This document shows positions 33,668 through 42,134 of a stretch of 53,272 bases of DNA, piece by piece. Origin of the DNA: Oxalobacter formigenes (GTDB lineage Bacteria; Pseudomonadota; Gammaproteobacteria; Burkholderiales; Burkholderiaceae_D); contig JAMPAN010000001.1 of NCBI GenBank assembly GCA_023667225.1, forward strand, positions 334,682 to 387,953, given 5' to 3'. The notes beneath the pieces are model-generated. The model was given only the letters and a program-made list of their open reading frames with translations. It had not been told where the DNA came from and did not search any database. The stretch's first letter is position 1, and each line of letters starts with the position of its first letter. The translations under genes and the position numbers were made by a program.

Positions 33668-34525
33668 TTATTGTTTGGCGGCGCGCCGTGTTTTTCTGGC
33701 TGCCGTGCCTTTTTTGGCTTTTGCGGCTTCATAAAGCGGCATGACTTTGGGCAGTTCTTGTTCCAGGTTGGCAATGCGGGTGGCATCGGACGGGTGGGTT
33801 GACAGAAATTCGGGCGGAGCTTCCCCGTTGTTGAGTTCGCTCATCTTGCGCCAGACGTTGATGGCGCTTTCCGGGTTGTAGCCTGCCCGTGCCATCAGTT
33901 CCATGCCGATGATATCGGATTCGGCTTCCATAGTGCGGGAAAAGGGAAGGATGAGGACATATTCGCTTGCCATGTTTGCCAGGTTTTGCGAGAGAGAATC
34001 CATGCCGATGAGGGAACCACCAATGGCGATGGCCTGTTGTGCGGCAATTTTCTGCGAGATCTGCTCGCGGCTGTGTTCCCTTAAGGCATGCGCCATTTCA
34101 TGGCCGATGACGGCAGCCAGTTCATCGTCTGTGAGGTTCAGCTCGGAAATGATGCCGGTATAAACGGCGATTTTGCCGCCGGGCATACAGTAGGCGTTGA
34201 CGGTGCTGCTGTTGATGACATTGACTTCCCATTTCCATGCCTTGGCATCCTGGCGGAATACATCGACTTGCTTGATGAGGCGTTTGGCAATGGTATTGAC
34301 GCGCCGGTTTAAAGCGGCGTTGGTGTTGAGCGCTTTGGCGGCGCGGGCTTTACCCATTTCTTCCTTGTAGGCTTTGGCAGAACCGGCGTTGACTTCTTCG
34401 GAAGAAATCAGCAGGAACTGGCTTCGGGAAGAATCGGTTGCGCCGCCGCTGGTGGTGCTTTCACAGCCGGAAAGCAGCAATGCGCAGGAGAGGATGGCGG
34501 CGGAAAAATACAGGATGTGTTTCAT
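33668..34525 (-). CDS. M48-family metalloprotease lipoprotein
   Basis: 285 residues from ATG 34525. The N-terminus is a lipoprotein signal peptide with lipobox LLSGC and lipidated Cys21, so it is anchored in the cell envelope. The zinc site is HEMAH with EAESD further on as the third ligand, the M48 arrangement of LoiP/YcaL-type periplasmic proteases involved in outer-membrane protein quality control. VNAYCMPGGKIAVYTG is typical of the family. The C-terminus is very basic (KGTAARKTRRAAKQ). An upstream minus-strand hairpin and T-rich run may affect its expression. Confidence 0.92.
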   Translation of the reverse strand: MKHILYFSAAILSCALLLSGCESTTSGGATDSSRSQFLLISSEEVNAGSAKAYKEEMGKARAAKALNTNAALNRRVNTIAKRLIKQVDVFRQDAKAWKWEVNVINSSTVNAYCMPGGKIAVYTGIISELNLTDDELAAVIGHEMAHALREHSREQISQKIAAQQAIAIGGSLIGMDSLSQNLANMASEYVLILPFSRTMEAESDIIGMELMARAGYNPESAINVWRKMSELNNGEAPPEFLSTHPSDATRIANLEQELPKVMPLYEAAKAKKGTAARKTRRAAKQ

Positions 34526-34546
34526 AAGAAGTCTCCCGGTTTGATT

Positions 34547-34584
34547 GAAAAACAAAAAATAAAACGGCCTGATGAAAATCAGGC
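34547..34584 (-). terminator. Terminator-like hairpin in the leader of the M48 gene
   Basis: A perfect 7-base stem (34567-34573 with 34578-34584) closes a four-base loop and is followed on the minus strand by a T-rich run. It lies 22 bases before the M48 start codon. Another inverted repeat (CCTGCC at 34605-34610, GGCAGG at 34624-34629) lies just upstream. The pair looks like an attenuator leader or the end of a short RNA. A weak -10-like TAAAAT sits at 34635-34640 on the minus strand. Confidence 0.45.
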
Positions 34585-34752
34585 GAGGAGGTATCCCGTG
34601 GCTGCCTGCCTTAAAGAACAGGCGGCAGGTTCGTATTTTATCAATAAGCGCCGCCGCAGCGGAAAAAGACAGGCGGCGGAATTTGGCGTAATCTTGTTGA
34701 TGCCGCCAGGTATCCGGGCAGTTTGTTTACTGGAATCAGAGGAGAAAATAGG

Positions 34753-35355
34753 ATGAAACTGTATTACACACCGGGAACCAGTTCGCTGGCTGCCCATATT
34801 GCACTGCGGGAAGCCGGGTTGGATTTTGAACTGGAAAGGGTGGATTTGCGGGAAAAGAAAACCGTATCGGGCGGGGATTTTTATCAGGTGAATGCCAAAG
34901 GGGCTGTGCCGGCCTTGCAGCTGGATGACGGCCAGGTTTTGACGGAAGGGGCGGCGGTGCTTCAGTATGTGGCTGACCGGGTGCCGGAAAAGAAGCTGGC
35001 GCCGGCAGCGGGGAGCATGGCGCGTTACCGCCTGATGGCGTGGTTAAATCTGATCGCGACAGAATTGCATAAAAGCTACAGCCCGTTTTTCAACCCGTCC
35101 ATGCCGGAGGATGGCAAGGCGGTTTTCAGAGATAACCTTAACCGGTATTACGCTATTGTGGAAAAACAGCTTGCCGGGCAGGATTTTTTGCTGGGAAGAG
35201 ATTTTTCTGTGGCGGATGCCTATCTTTTTACGGTAACCCGGTATGCGCAGGTGGCCGGGCTGGATTTATCCCGGTGGCCCTCTGTGCAGGCTTTTCAGCA
35301 GCGTGTTGCGGCACGCTCTGCCGTTTTGGAAGCGATGCGCGCCGAGGGGCTGTAA
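34753..35355 (+). CDS. gst: Beta-class-like glutathione S-transferase with Ser at the usual Cys10
   Basis: 200 residues from ATG 34753 (AGAGGAG upstream). The thioredoxin-fold half has MKLYYTPGTSSLAAHIALREAG, VNAKGAVPALQLDDG with the cis-Pro, and LTEGAAVLQYVAD with the glutathione Glu-Gly; the helical half has WLNLIATELHKSYSPFF. It aligns closely with E. coli GstA, but the position of GstA Cys10 (PGACSL) reads Ser10 here (PGTSSL). Thus chemistry may differ from typical beta-class enzymes. Cytosolic; monocistronic in appearance. Confidence 0.9.
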   Translation: MKLYYTPGTSSLAAHIALREAGLDFELERVDLREKKTVSGGDFYQVNAKGAVPALQLDDGQVLTEGAAVLQYVADRVPEKKLAPAAGSMARYRLMAWLNLIATELHKSYSPFFNPSMPEDGKAVFRDNLNRYYAIVEKQLAGQDFLLGRDFSVADAYLFTVTRYAQVAGLDLSRWPSVQAFQQRVAARSAVLEAMRAEGL

Positions 35356-35434
35356 AGTCTTTTTGTTTCCTGCCGTAAACAAGGAACGGATACCGTTTTT
35401 TGAATTTGCCCCCTTTGGGGTAAAGAGGCCGGAA

Positions 35435-35983
35435 ATGAAAAAGTATTCCTATTATTCTTATCTTCTGCTTGATGACACGATCAAGCAGAAGCTGACGCAT
35501 ATTTGTATGTATGGCAATAACCGGGAACAGGCCGTTGGTTTTTTCCGGCTGGCGACAGGGCTTTACTATCTTTCCCGGATCATGGTGGAGGATGAGCTGG
35601 ATTTCAAGGCGATTGACAAGAATTTCAACCGCTTTATTTTCCAGGTGATTGGCCGGGGCCACAGCATTACCAGCGTACTGCAATATATGAGCAGCAAGAA
35701 GGTATTGTGGGTGCTGGAATCCCGTGCTTTCCTGAATCTTTTTCTGGATCAGTTTCCGGATATTCCTTTTTCCAAGATTCTGATTATGCTGACGGTTAAT
35801 TTGTCGGTTTCCAAGAAGATATCCGGTTTGCCGGTGACGGGGCCGCTGCGGGACTGGCTGCTGAAACAGAATGAGATGCTGAAAATTACGGATGACAGGG
35901 ATGGGGTTCCCGATTTGTCTGTCCAGATGCCGCCGCCTGCCCAGATTGAGCGTTTTTCTGCTTCTTTGGCGCAAGCTGCCTGA
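35435..35983 (+). CDS. Conserved-looking protein of unknown function
   Basis: 182 residues from ATG 35435, preceded by AGAGGCCGGAA. I do not recognise a family. The sequence starts MKKYSYYSYLLLDDTIKQKL, is mainly helical by residue pattern, has no signal peptide, and has no run long enough for a clear membrane helix; ILIMLTVNLSVS is the most hydrophobic part. The C-terminal 25 residues are Pro-rich and looser. It sits 79 bases after the GST gene on the same strand, and converges on pyrD. A longer open frame back to 35243 overlaps GST and is not the start. Confidence 0.7.
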   Translation: MKKYSYYSYLLLDDTIKQKLTHICMYGNNREQAVGFFRLATGLYYLSRIMVEDELDFKAIDKNFNRFIFQVIGRGHSITSVLQYMSSKKVLWVLESRAFLNLFLDQFPDIPFSKILIMLTVNLSVSKKISGLPVTGPLRDWLLKQNEMLKITDDRDGVPDLSVQMPPPAQIERFSASLAQAA

Positions 35984-35993
35984 TGCCTGTGGG

Positions 35994-36021
35994 TTCTGTC
36001 CGGGTTTTTCCCCGGACAGAA
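35994..36021. terminator. Hairpin between convergent genes
   Basis: An 11-base perfect inverted repeat (TTCTGTCCGGG and CCCGGACAGAA) with a six-base loop TTTTTC sits between the unknown gene (plus) and pyrD (minus), where a shared terminator is expected. No T-run follows on either strand, so it may act as a stable 3' end rather than a classic terminator. Confidence 0.5.
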
Positions 36022-36040
36022 ACAGAAAACGCGTGAGGAT

Positions 36041-37075
36041 TTAAGCGAGTGCCCTGGCGCATTCCCTGACCAGGGCAGGGCCCCGGTAAACCATGCCAGT
36101 CAGGAGCTGGACGAGGGAAGCGCCTGCTTCTGTTTTTTCTTTGGCATCCATGCCATTCATGATGCCGCCTGATCCAATGATGGGGATGGCTTCTCCCAGC
36201 TCGCTTTTGAGCATCCGGATAATCCGGGTGGAGAAATCCCGTACCGGCGCGCCGGACAGCCCGCCGGCTTCTTCGGCATGGGGAAGTCCAGCGATGGGTT
36301 CGCGCCGGATGGTGGTGTTGGTGGCGATGACGCCGTCTATTTCATAGCGCAACAGGATGGCGGCGATGTTTTTGACCTGTTGTTCATCCATGTCCGGCGC
36401 GATTTTCAGGACGAGCGGCACATAACGGGAGTGGATATCGGCCTGCCGTTTTTGCGCATCCTTTATCTGCGAGAGCAGCTGATCCAGCTCGGATTGGCCT
36501 TGCAGCTGCCTGAGGTTTTTGGTGTTGGGGGAGGAGACGTTCAGGACGATATAATCGGCGACTGGATAGACTTTTTCCAGGCAGATCAGGTAGTCTTCCA
36601 CGGCACGGTCAATAGGCGTATCGGCGTTTTTGCCGATGTTTAAGCCGATGACGCCTTCTTTTTTCTGAAAGTAACGGGAAACCCGGACGTTTCTGACCAG
36701 CACATCTACTCCGGCATTGTTAAAGCCCATGCGGTTAATCAATCCTTCTGCCGCCGGGATACGGAACATGCGGGGTTTTGGGTTGCCCGGCTGCGGGCGC
36801 GGCGTGACGGTGCCCAGCTCAATAAACCCGAACCCAAGGGAGGCCAGGCCATCAATAGCCATGCCGTTTTTGTCCAGCCCGGCTGCCAGGCCGACCGGGT
36901 TGGGAAAAGTGATGCCCATGACGGTTCTTGGTGAGGCCGGTGTTTTCGGGTTTAAGCACGACAGTCCGCTTAATCCGGCCATTCTCAGGGATTTCAGGGT
37001 AAATTCATGGGCGTTTTCCGGGTCCATGGAAAAGAGGACCGGCCGGATAAGCGCATACATCAGTTTTTCCATCAT
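36041..37075 (-). CDS. pyrD: Dihydroorotate dehydrogenase, class 2 (quinone)
   Basis: Membrane-associated flavoenzyme that oxidises dihydroorotate to orotate in pyrimidine synthesis. 344 residues. The class 2 N-terminal helical extension is present ([21 protein letters not shown]). The FMN barrel follows, with [29 protein letters not shown], the catalytic-Ser region [21 protein letters not shown] and IIGSGGI near the C-terminus. The start could be either of the two ATGs at 37075 and 37072. Confidence 0.95.
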   Translation of the reverse strand: MMEKLMYALIRPVLFSMDPENAHEFTLKSLRMAGLSGLSCLNPKTPASPRTVMGITFPNPVGLAAGLDKNGMAIDGLASLGFGFIELGTVTPRPQPGNPKPRMFRIPAAEGLINRMGFNNAGVDVLVRNVRVSRYFQKKEGVIGLNIGKNADTPIDRAVEDYLICLEKVYPVADYIVLNVSSPNTKNLRQLQGQSELDQLLSQIKDAQKRQADIHSRYVPLVLKIAPDMDEQQVKNIAAILLRYEIDGVIATNTTIRREPIAGLPHAEEAGGLSGAPVRDFSTRIIRMLKSELGEAIPIIGSGGIMNGMDAKEKTEAGASLVQLLTGMVYRGPALVRECARALA

Positions 37076-37188
37076 GAGAGCAATCCGCCAAGGGTAAAAA
37101 GAATGAGCGGGGAACAGGCCGCCGTAACCGGGTACAGGGAATAAAACGGTTCTATTGTAGCGTAAGCGGGAGCAGAAAGGACGGGGAG

Positions 37189-37917
37189 CTAGAACGGTTC
37201 CATCAGCAGGGGAACCCAGTTGGTAACGGGGGGCTGGTTAACTGCTGTGGCAAGGTGGGCGGAAAAGGCTTTGCGGGAGAGGGAAATTCCGCCCAATGAT
37301 GCCAGGTGCGCGGTTTCCTGCTGGCAATCAATGAGCTTGACGCCGTTGGCGCGCAGGAAATGCACCAGCCAGGCGAGAGCGATTTTGGAGGCGTCGCTTA
37401 CGCGGGCAAACATGGATTCGCCGTAAAACATTTTGCCAATGGCAACGCCATAGGCGCCCCCGACCAGTTTGCCTTCCAGCCATACTTCAGCGGAGTGGGC
37501 GTATCCCATTTTGTGCAGCCTGACGTAGTTTTCAATCATGGTTTCTGAAATCCAGGTGCCGGGCTGGCCTTTTCGCGGTTCTGCGCAGGCCTGCATGACA
37601 GCCTGGAAGGCTGAATCAAAGCGGATTTGCCACTTTCCCCCGCCGATCATGCTTTTCCTGACCTGGTTCAGTTTTTTTTTCAGGCTGCGGGAGATAATGA
37701 AGCTGTCTGTTGGCAGCACCATGCGGGGGTCGGTACTCCACCAAAGCACCGGCTGGCCGGGGGAAAACCAGGGGAAAATGCCTTGCCGGTAAGCTTCCAG
37801 CAGCCGCCCTGGCCAGATGCCGGCGCTGGCGGCCAGCAGCCCGTTTGCACCATCGGCTTTGGACAAGGCCAGCGAGATATCCGGAAAGGGATCTTCCGGT
37901 TCCAGCCAGGGTATCAC
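37189..37917 (-). CDS. aat: Leucyl/phenylalanyl-tRNA--protein transferase
   Basis: Adds Leu or Phe to N-terminal Arg or Lys of proteins, marking them for ClpAP. 242 residues. Family blocks: [48 protein letters not shown] in pieces, [49 protein letters not shown] and [16 protein letters not shown]. The ATG at 37917 gives [13 protein letters not shown], the standard start. It lies 56 bases after the TIR-like gene on the same strand. Confidence 0.95.
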   Translation of the reverse strand: MIPWLEPEDPFPDISLALSKADGANGLLAASAGIWPGRLLEAYRQGIFPWFSPGQPVLWWSTDPRMVLPTDSFIISRSLKKKLNQVRKSMIGGGKWQIRFDSAFQAVMQACAEPRKGQPGTWISETMIENYVRLHKMGYAHSAEVWLEGKLVGGAYGVAIGKMFYGESMFARVSDASKIALAWLVHFLRANGVKLIDCQQETAHLASLGGISLSRKAFSAHLATAVNQPPVTNWVPLLMEPF

Positions 37918-37973
37918 GTTGTCTCCGTTGTATCAGAAAAATCTTCCCTGTGCGCGGGAAGGAAAGGCCGGTG

Positions 37974-38390
37974 TCAGCTGACTGCCTCGATGGCTTCTCC
38001 CAGTTCTTTGGCATCCCATTTGACCATTTTTTTTGCTTCCCGTTTTTCCCGGGATGAAGTGTATTTGGGGGCTGCCGCTTCGACCAGGATAACCGGTTTT
38101 TTCAGTTTTTTTGCGATATCCAGTTCCAGATCAATCCAGCGTTTGTAATCTTCAAAGACGCCGGCCAGCACGACCAGGCAGGAGCAGGTGCGCATTTTTT
38201 CTTCAATGGCCATTGCCAGCGCTTTTTTTGAGGGCAGCTGCTGGATAGGGTCATCTTTGGAAATGCTGAAAAGCTCGTAGGCGAAGTCCGGGGCATGACG
38301 AATCCTGTAGTTTTCCAGCAGGCCGTACAGGCGTTGTGTGCCGTCATCCGGCAGCCAGCCGTAGCTGACAAAGAGGGAGTAGGTCGCCAT
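37974..38390 (-). CDS. TIR-like domain protein (Thoeris ThsB / DUF1863-like)
   Basis: 138 residues from ATG 38390, with AAAGGAGA upstream; a frame to 38429 lacks such a site. The fold pattern is that of TIR-like nucleotide hydrolase/sensor proteins: N-terminal strand TYSLFVSYGW, ISKDDPIQQLP, then EEKMRTCSCLVVLAGVFEDY and KRWIDLELDIAKKLKKPVILVEA. Glu89 in WIDLELDIA is in the place of the catalytic TIR glutamate. No ThsA or other effector is adjacent; downstream is aat, and upstream on the same strand is a Nudix hydrolase gene, 76 bases away. A role in anti-phage signalling is possible but unproved. Confidence 0.7.
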   Translation of the reverse strand: MATYSLFVSYGWLPDDGTQRLYGLLENYRIRHAPDFAYELFSISKDDPIQQLPSKKALAMAIEEKMRTCSCLVVLAGVFEDYKRWIDLELDIAKKLKKPVILVEAAAPKYTSSREKREAKKMVKWDAKELGEAIEAVS

Positions 38391-38466
38391 CAGTGAGAAT
38401 CTCCTTTTACATTCTTGTATAGCAGGCATGATACCCGCCGGGGCTTTTTCTGTAACCCGGCGCTGT

Positions 38467-39033
38467 TTAAGCCGGGTTGACCAGCTGTTTCAAATCAAGG
38501 GAATGCAGTTTATATTCTCCTTTGATTGCTTTTTCCGGGTTGGCGAAAAACAGTTCCAGGGCGCGGCAGGTGCTGGCAAAGGCAATTTTGTGCCAGGGGA
38601 GGGTTTCCCGGGTAAACATTTGTATTTCAAGGGTTTCCAGGCCGGGAGCAAAAGACAGGTTTTTCAGCTCTGCCAGGTAGAACAGGTGCACTTGCTGGAC
38701 GGTGGGCAGGCTCATCAGGGCAAAGAGTTCCTGCATGACGATATCTGCCCCGGCTTCTTCCTCGGTTTCCCGTCTGGCGGCTTCCTTGGTGGTTTCGTTG
38801 TTTTCCATGAATCCGCCGGGAAGGGTCCAGAAGCCTTCCCTCGGCTCGATGGCGCGGCGGCAGAGCAGGACGGAGAGTTCGTTTTCTTTTTTCCAGAAGG
38901 GAAGGGTGCAGACGACGATTTTGGGGTTCTGGTAGTGGATGGTTTTGCAGTGGCGGCAGATGTAACGCGGCAGGTTGTCATCCGGCGGGATTTCAAAAAC
39001 GACCGGATGGGCGCATTCGGGACAGAATTTCAT
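38467..39033 (-). CDS. Nudix hydrolase with zinc ribbon
   Basis: 188 residues from ATG 39033. The N-terminal zinc ribbon has MKFCPECAHPV and YICRHCKTIHYQNP. The complete Nudix box is GGFMENNETTKEAARRETEEEAGA, given here across positions of about 83-106. This combination resembles NudC and ADP-ribose or NADH pyrophosphatases. FWTLPGG before the box is typical. It hydrolyses some nucleoside diphosphate derivative, possibly ADP-ribose or NADH; the exact substrate is not visible. It precedes the TIR-like gene on the same strand. Confidence 0.9.
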   Translation of the reverse strand: MKFCPECAHPVVFEIPPDDNLPRYICRHCKTIHYQNPKIVVCTLPFWKKENELSVLLCRRAIEPREGFWTLPGGFMENNETTKEAARRETEEEAGADIVMQELFALMSLPTVQQVHLFYLAELKNLSFAPGLETLEIQMFTRETLPWHKIAFASTCRALELFFANPEKAIKGEYKLHSLDLKQLVNPA

Positions 39034-39131
39034 GGGGCCAGGAATCAGGAAAAACAGGTTGCACAAATGATCTACGAAAGCCTGCCATTTTATCATTACT
39101 GCCCTGCCTTGCAGGGCAGTTTTTCTTCGGG

Positions 39132-39160
39132 TTGAAAGATACCTGGAAGAATGCTATAAT
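39132..39160 (+). promoter_or_regulatory. Promoter of the initiator tRNA
   Basis: TTGAAA (39132-39137) and a perfect TATAAT (39155-39160) are separated by 17 bases, and the mature tRNA begins 13 bases after the -10 box. This is a strong sigma-70 promoter and places the transcription start a few bases before the tRNA. Confidence 0.85.
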
Positions 39161-39173
39161 TACTTTCTTCAGA

Positions 39174-39250
<77 letters not shown>

Positions 39251-39258
39251 GACAATGC

Positions 39259-39293
39259 AAAGCGCTTACGGTTTTTGCCGTAAGCGCTTTTTT
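39259..39293 (+). terminator. Rho-independent terminator of tRNA-fMet
   Basis: A perfect 11-base stem (AGCGCTTACGG at 39261-39271, CCGTAAGCGCT at 39278-39288) with a six-base loop is followed by T6. It lies ten bases after the CCA end. Confidence 0.9.
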
Positions 39294-39455
39294 GTTGGCA
39301 AGCGCTGTGTGAACCTGGATGCGGTTTGCTGGTTCATTTGCAGGATATAAACCTGACTGGAAGCCTATTTTTATCTGTTATCGTTTCATTATGCAAATGA
39401 GTGCTTGTTTTAGCTGATGCTGGATATGAGTGCTTTGTAAGCTGGAGAAGGCTGC

Positions 39456-39668
39456 ATGGCGAATATACCCCAAAATGATATTACAGCTGAAATCAAGAAA
39501 GCGATACGGTGCAAGGGATTCGCTAGTTTTGAATCACTTGCACATTATTGGGTATCTTGGCTTGAAGGGGCTAAAGCCGCTTTGTAGATGGAAAAATTTT
39601 CGTGTAGAGATGAATTTTTGCAATGTGCAGCTGCCGGAATAGCAACTGTTTTATTCGGGAAGTGCTGA
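39456..39668 (+). pseudogene. Small ORF split by an in-frame TAG
   Basis: A good ribosome site (GGAGAAGG) precedes ATG 39456, which opens 43 codons (MANIPQNDITAEIKKAIRCK, later FASFESLAHYWVSWLEGAKA) to a TAG at 39585-39587. The next codon is ATG, and the same frame continues for 26 codons (MEKFSCRDEF to VLFGKC) to a TGA at 39666. Read as one unit it would be about 70 residues with a C-terminal hydrophobic AAAGIATVLFG. Either it is a short gene that ends at the TAG, or a decayed gene. I recognise no family. Confidence 0.45.
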
Positions 39669-39819
39669 ATTTGCCTATTAGGCATATATTGCTTTCCTGT
39701 AATTCAGACATAATACATCTACGTTTTTAACGTGTGTGTCTTGCTGTATCTTTTTGAGATGTTGTAATCAAGATCGAGATATAAAGAAATAGGAAATTTC
39801 TTTAATAGTAAGTTGTCTA

Positions 39820-40905
39820 TTATTTTGTGATAAAGATGATATCTGAAAGGCTATTGTAGTTGCGATCTTTGAATGTAAAGTTAATTTTTTTGAGAGAATT
39901 CTTGTTAAATTTGTTTAAATAGTTATTAATTTTTGGTTCGATTAATGAGAATGCTCGTTTCATTTTCCATGATTGAGACATATCTGTGGTATCTACTAAA
40001 ATTAAAAATAGTCTGTTTTCTGCACCAAATCGCATTTCACCTTGGTTGGTATATAGCCATGTTATAAGTTCTACAGGGTTTTCTTGTGCTTGAACTACAA
40101 TTTCTTTGCGTATCGTTTTTAGTTCATCAATAATATCAGAACGGCCTATTTCAGATATTTTTTCTGAAAGCGTATACATCTGTAGTGAGTCTGATAGATT
40201 ATTATTTATAATAATGTTTATTTCTTTCGCTTTGTGTTTGAGCCATGTGAGTTCTTTCTTGCCGAGTTTGGTCTTTATTTTTTCATTCATATATTGATTG
40301 GGGAAGAATGTAACTTTTAGATCAACAGGAGTGTCCTCTAAAAAGAAGTCAACGCTTTTTATCTGTCCTACAGCAGAAATAACTTTTTCGTGGCGTTTAA
40401 ATAATGATTCAATGAGATATGATGTCCAGTTATTATACCAGCTTGCCTGCACATAGTTCCATGCGTTTTCCTTTATTTCTGGTTGTTTTTTGATTAGAGC
40501 ATCGTACGTGCTTATTACTTTTACATATCTGCTTACTAGATGTTTGTCTAATGAATTATTTTGGTCTCCTCCCCAAGAATAATATTGCACCTTGTACAAA
40601 TCTTCTTTAAGCTTTGTTTCATTGATGCCCATGGAATCGTACCAGTTGTGATTTTTTATTTTTAGGTAATTGTCAAGTTTTTGCATTGCATTGGGCGAAT
40701 TTTCTAGCTTTTCAAATAGCTCTCTATTTTGCTCAGCGAGTTTAGTGGTCTTAAGTATTATCCTGTTTTCTTCAAGAAATTGTTGTAGTTGTTTTCCTCG
40801 GCAGATAGCGCGTACTTTAAGCCAAAATAATCCATTTTTATTGTGATTGAAAGAATATAGGTTTTGAGATTTAAATTCTTTTTCCCATTTATCAAAATTA
40901 GTCAT
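39820..40905 (-). CDS. Type II restriction endonuclease, PD-(D/E)XK type (predicted)
   Basis: 361 residues. A PD-(D/E)XK-like core can be seen: Glu166 in SYLIESLFK, Asp185 in IKSVDFFLED and Asp195-x-Lys197 in TPVDLKVTF. The rest is Lys/Asn-rich and shows no other domain. It lies four bases after the adenine methyltransferase gene on the same strand, the normal layout of a type II restriction-modification pair, which is the main reason for the call. Strongly AT-rich compared with the surrounding genes. Confidence 0.8.
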   Translation of the reverse strand: MTNFDKWEKEFKSQNLYSFNHNKNGLFWLKVRAICRGKQLQQFLEENRIILKTTKLAEQNRELFEKLENSPNAMQKLDNYLKIKNHNWYDSMGINETKLKEDLYKVQYYSWGGDQNNSLDKHLVSRYVKVISTYDALIKKQPEIKENAWNYVQASWYNNWTSYLIESLFKRHEKVISAVGQIKSVDFFLEDTPVDLKVTFFPNQYMNEKIKTKLGKKELTWLKHKAKEINIIINNNLSDSLQMYTLSEKISEIGRSDIIDELKTIRKEIVVQAQENPVELITWLYTNQGEMRFGAENRLFLILVDTTDMSQSWKMKRAFSLIEPKINNYLNKFNKNSLKKINFTFKDRNYNSLSDIIFITK

Positions 40906-40909
40906 AATT

Positions 40910-41980
40910 TTATTTTGTTGTACATACTAAAAGGATTTCATTGCTGCCAGCTACACTACCTTTTCCACCCCGTCCAGCATTGTAGGTTTTTCTTTTTATT
41001 CTAATATTGCGATAGGGCTCAATTATACTTATCATAGTGGCTATATCGGGATAACTGCGATCATTGTAGCTTACGAGCCATATAGGAATGTGATTTGATC
41101 TCTCAAATAAGAGTTGAAGATTGGGTAAGGCTTCGCTATTTTTATCAAATCCGCTATATTTCTTAGGTTCATAACGCTTGGTTTTGTTGATAAAATTTTT
41201 ATTTTTCCAGTATTCTACATAAGTTTCGAGTAGGTGGTAGAATGACTGATAATCAGCATGACTATTGCAATACGGGGGATCAAAATATACCAAATCTATA
41301 TCATTTAAATGAGGCAGTAGATTAAGGATATTTTCATTATAACTTGCATTTTTTTTTGTGTTGTCGAATACAGCAGAATTATACTTTGGGAGTAAATCTA
41401 TAAATATATCTCTTAGCGGGCGTATCAGGCTACGATTACGCTTAATACGAACCGGATCAGCAGCATATACTAATGCTTGCGCATGTGCAAAATGCCCCAT
41501 TGTAACTTTTCGAGTCATACTCCGGCATATTATGGTTAAAGCTAATGCTTGCTTATAAGGGTTATCTAAATATTGTACATTGCTACGAAAGCTATCGGCA
41601 AATGCAGCTTCTTCTTTAGTAAAAAATAAATTAGAGTATAATTTTTCAATAAGATTAAATTCGTGGGGAGCACTATTTTTAGAGAAAAGAATATCTATAT
41701 CCCTTTTGTCAAGCGTATGTTCGGAATTTTCTATTAGAGCTTTACCTATTATATTATTGAAGTTCAAAAAGTCATTAGTAATAACTTTCTTATTTAGTTG
41801 TTTGAGCATGTATGCAATAGATTGTGAACCAGAAAAAGCATCCAATACTGCATTTGTGTTTTCGGGGATGTATTGTGCGATCCATTCGCGATGAATATAT
41901 TTTGCGCCTAAGTATTGTGGTTCAGGAAATTTGTAATCTAAATATCTTGTGTCTGCAAAAAGCATGGTGATTCTATACAA
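40910..41980 (-). CDS. DNA adenine methyltransferase of a type II restriction-modification system
   Basis: 356 residues, or 351 from the second ATG at 41965. It has the D12-class layout: PQYLGAKY near the N-terminus (the F/Y-x-G-x-K motif), SAM motif I DAFSGSQSIAYML from Asp47, and catalytic motif IV DPPY at 234-237. It protects host DNA by N6-adenine methylation; the recognition site cannot be told from sequence. It is followed at once by the predicted endonuclease gene. I saw no controller gene. AT-rich and probably acquired horizontally. Confidence 0.9.
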   Translation of the reverse strand: MYRITMLFADTRYLDYKFPEPQYLGAKYIHREWIAQYIPENTNAVLDAFSGSQSIAYMLKQLNKKVITNDFLNFNNIIGKALIENSEHTLDKRDIDILFSKNSAPHEFNLIEKLYSNLFFTKEEAAFADSFRSNVQYLDNPYKQALALTIICRSMTRKVTMGHFAHAQALVYAADPVRIKRNRSLIRPLRDIFIDLLPKYNSAVFDNTKKNASYNENILNLLPHLNDIDLVYFDPPYCNSHADYQSFYHLLETYVEYWKNKNFINKTKRYEPKKYSGFDKNSEALPNLQLLFERSNHIPIWLVSYNDRSYPDIATMISIIEPYRNIRIKRKTYNAGRGGKGSVAGSNEILLVCTTK

Positions 41981-42134
41981 AATTACTTTTAAAAGATCTT
42001 TTTAAGATTAGAATAGGTTAGAAAATTTAAGTTAATAAATAGTGGAAAATATTAAAATATATTTTTAATATTCTTTTCTCTCTTATCTATCCCACTATAA
42101 CATTTTACTTTATTTTTGCTAAAATATTGGTTCT

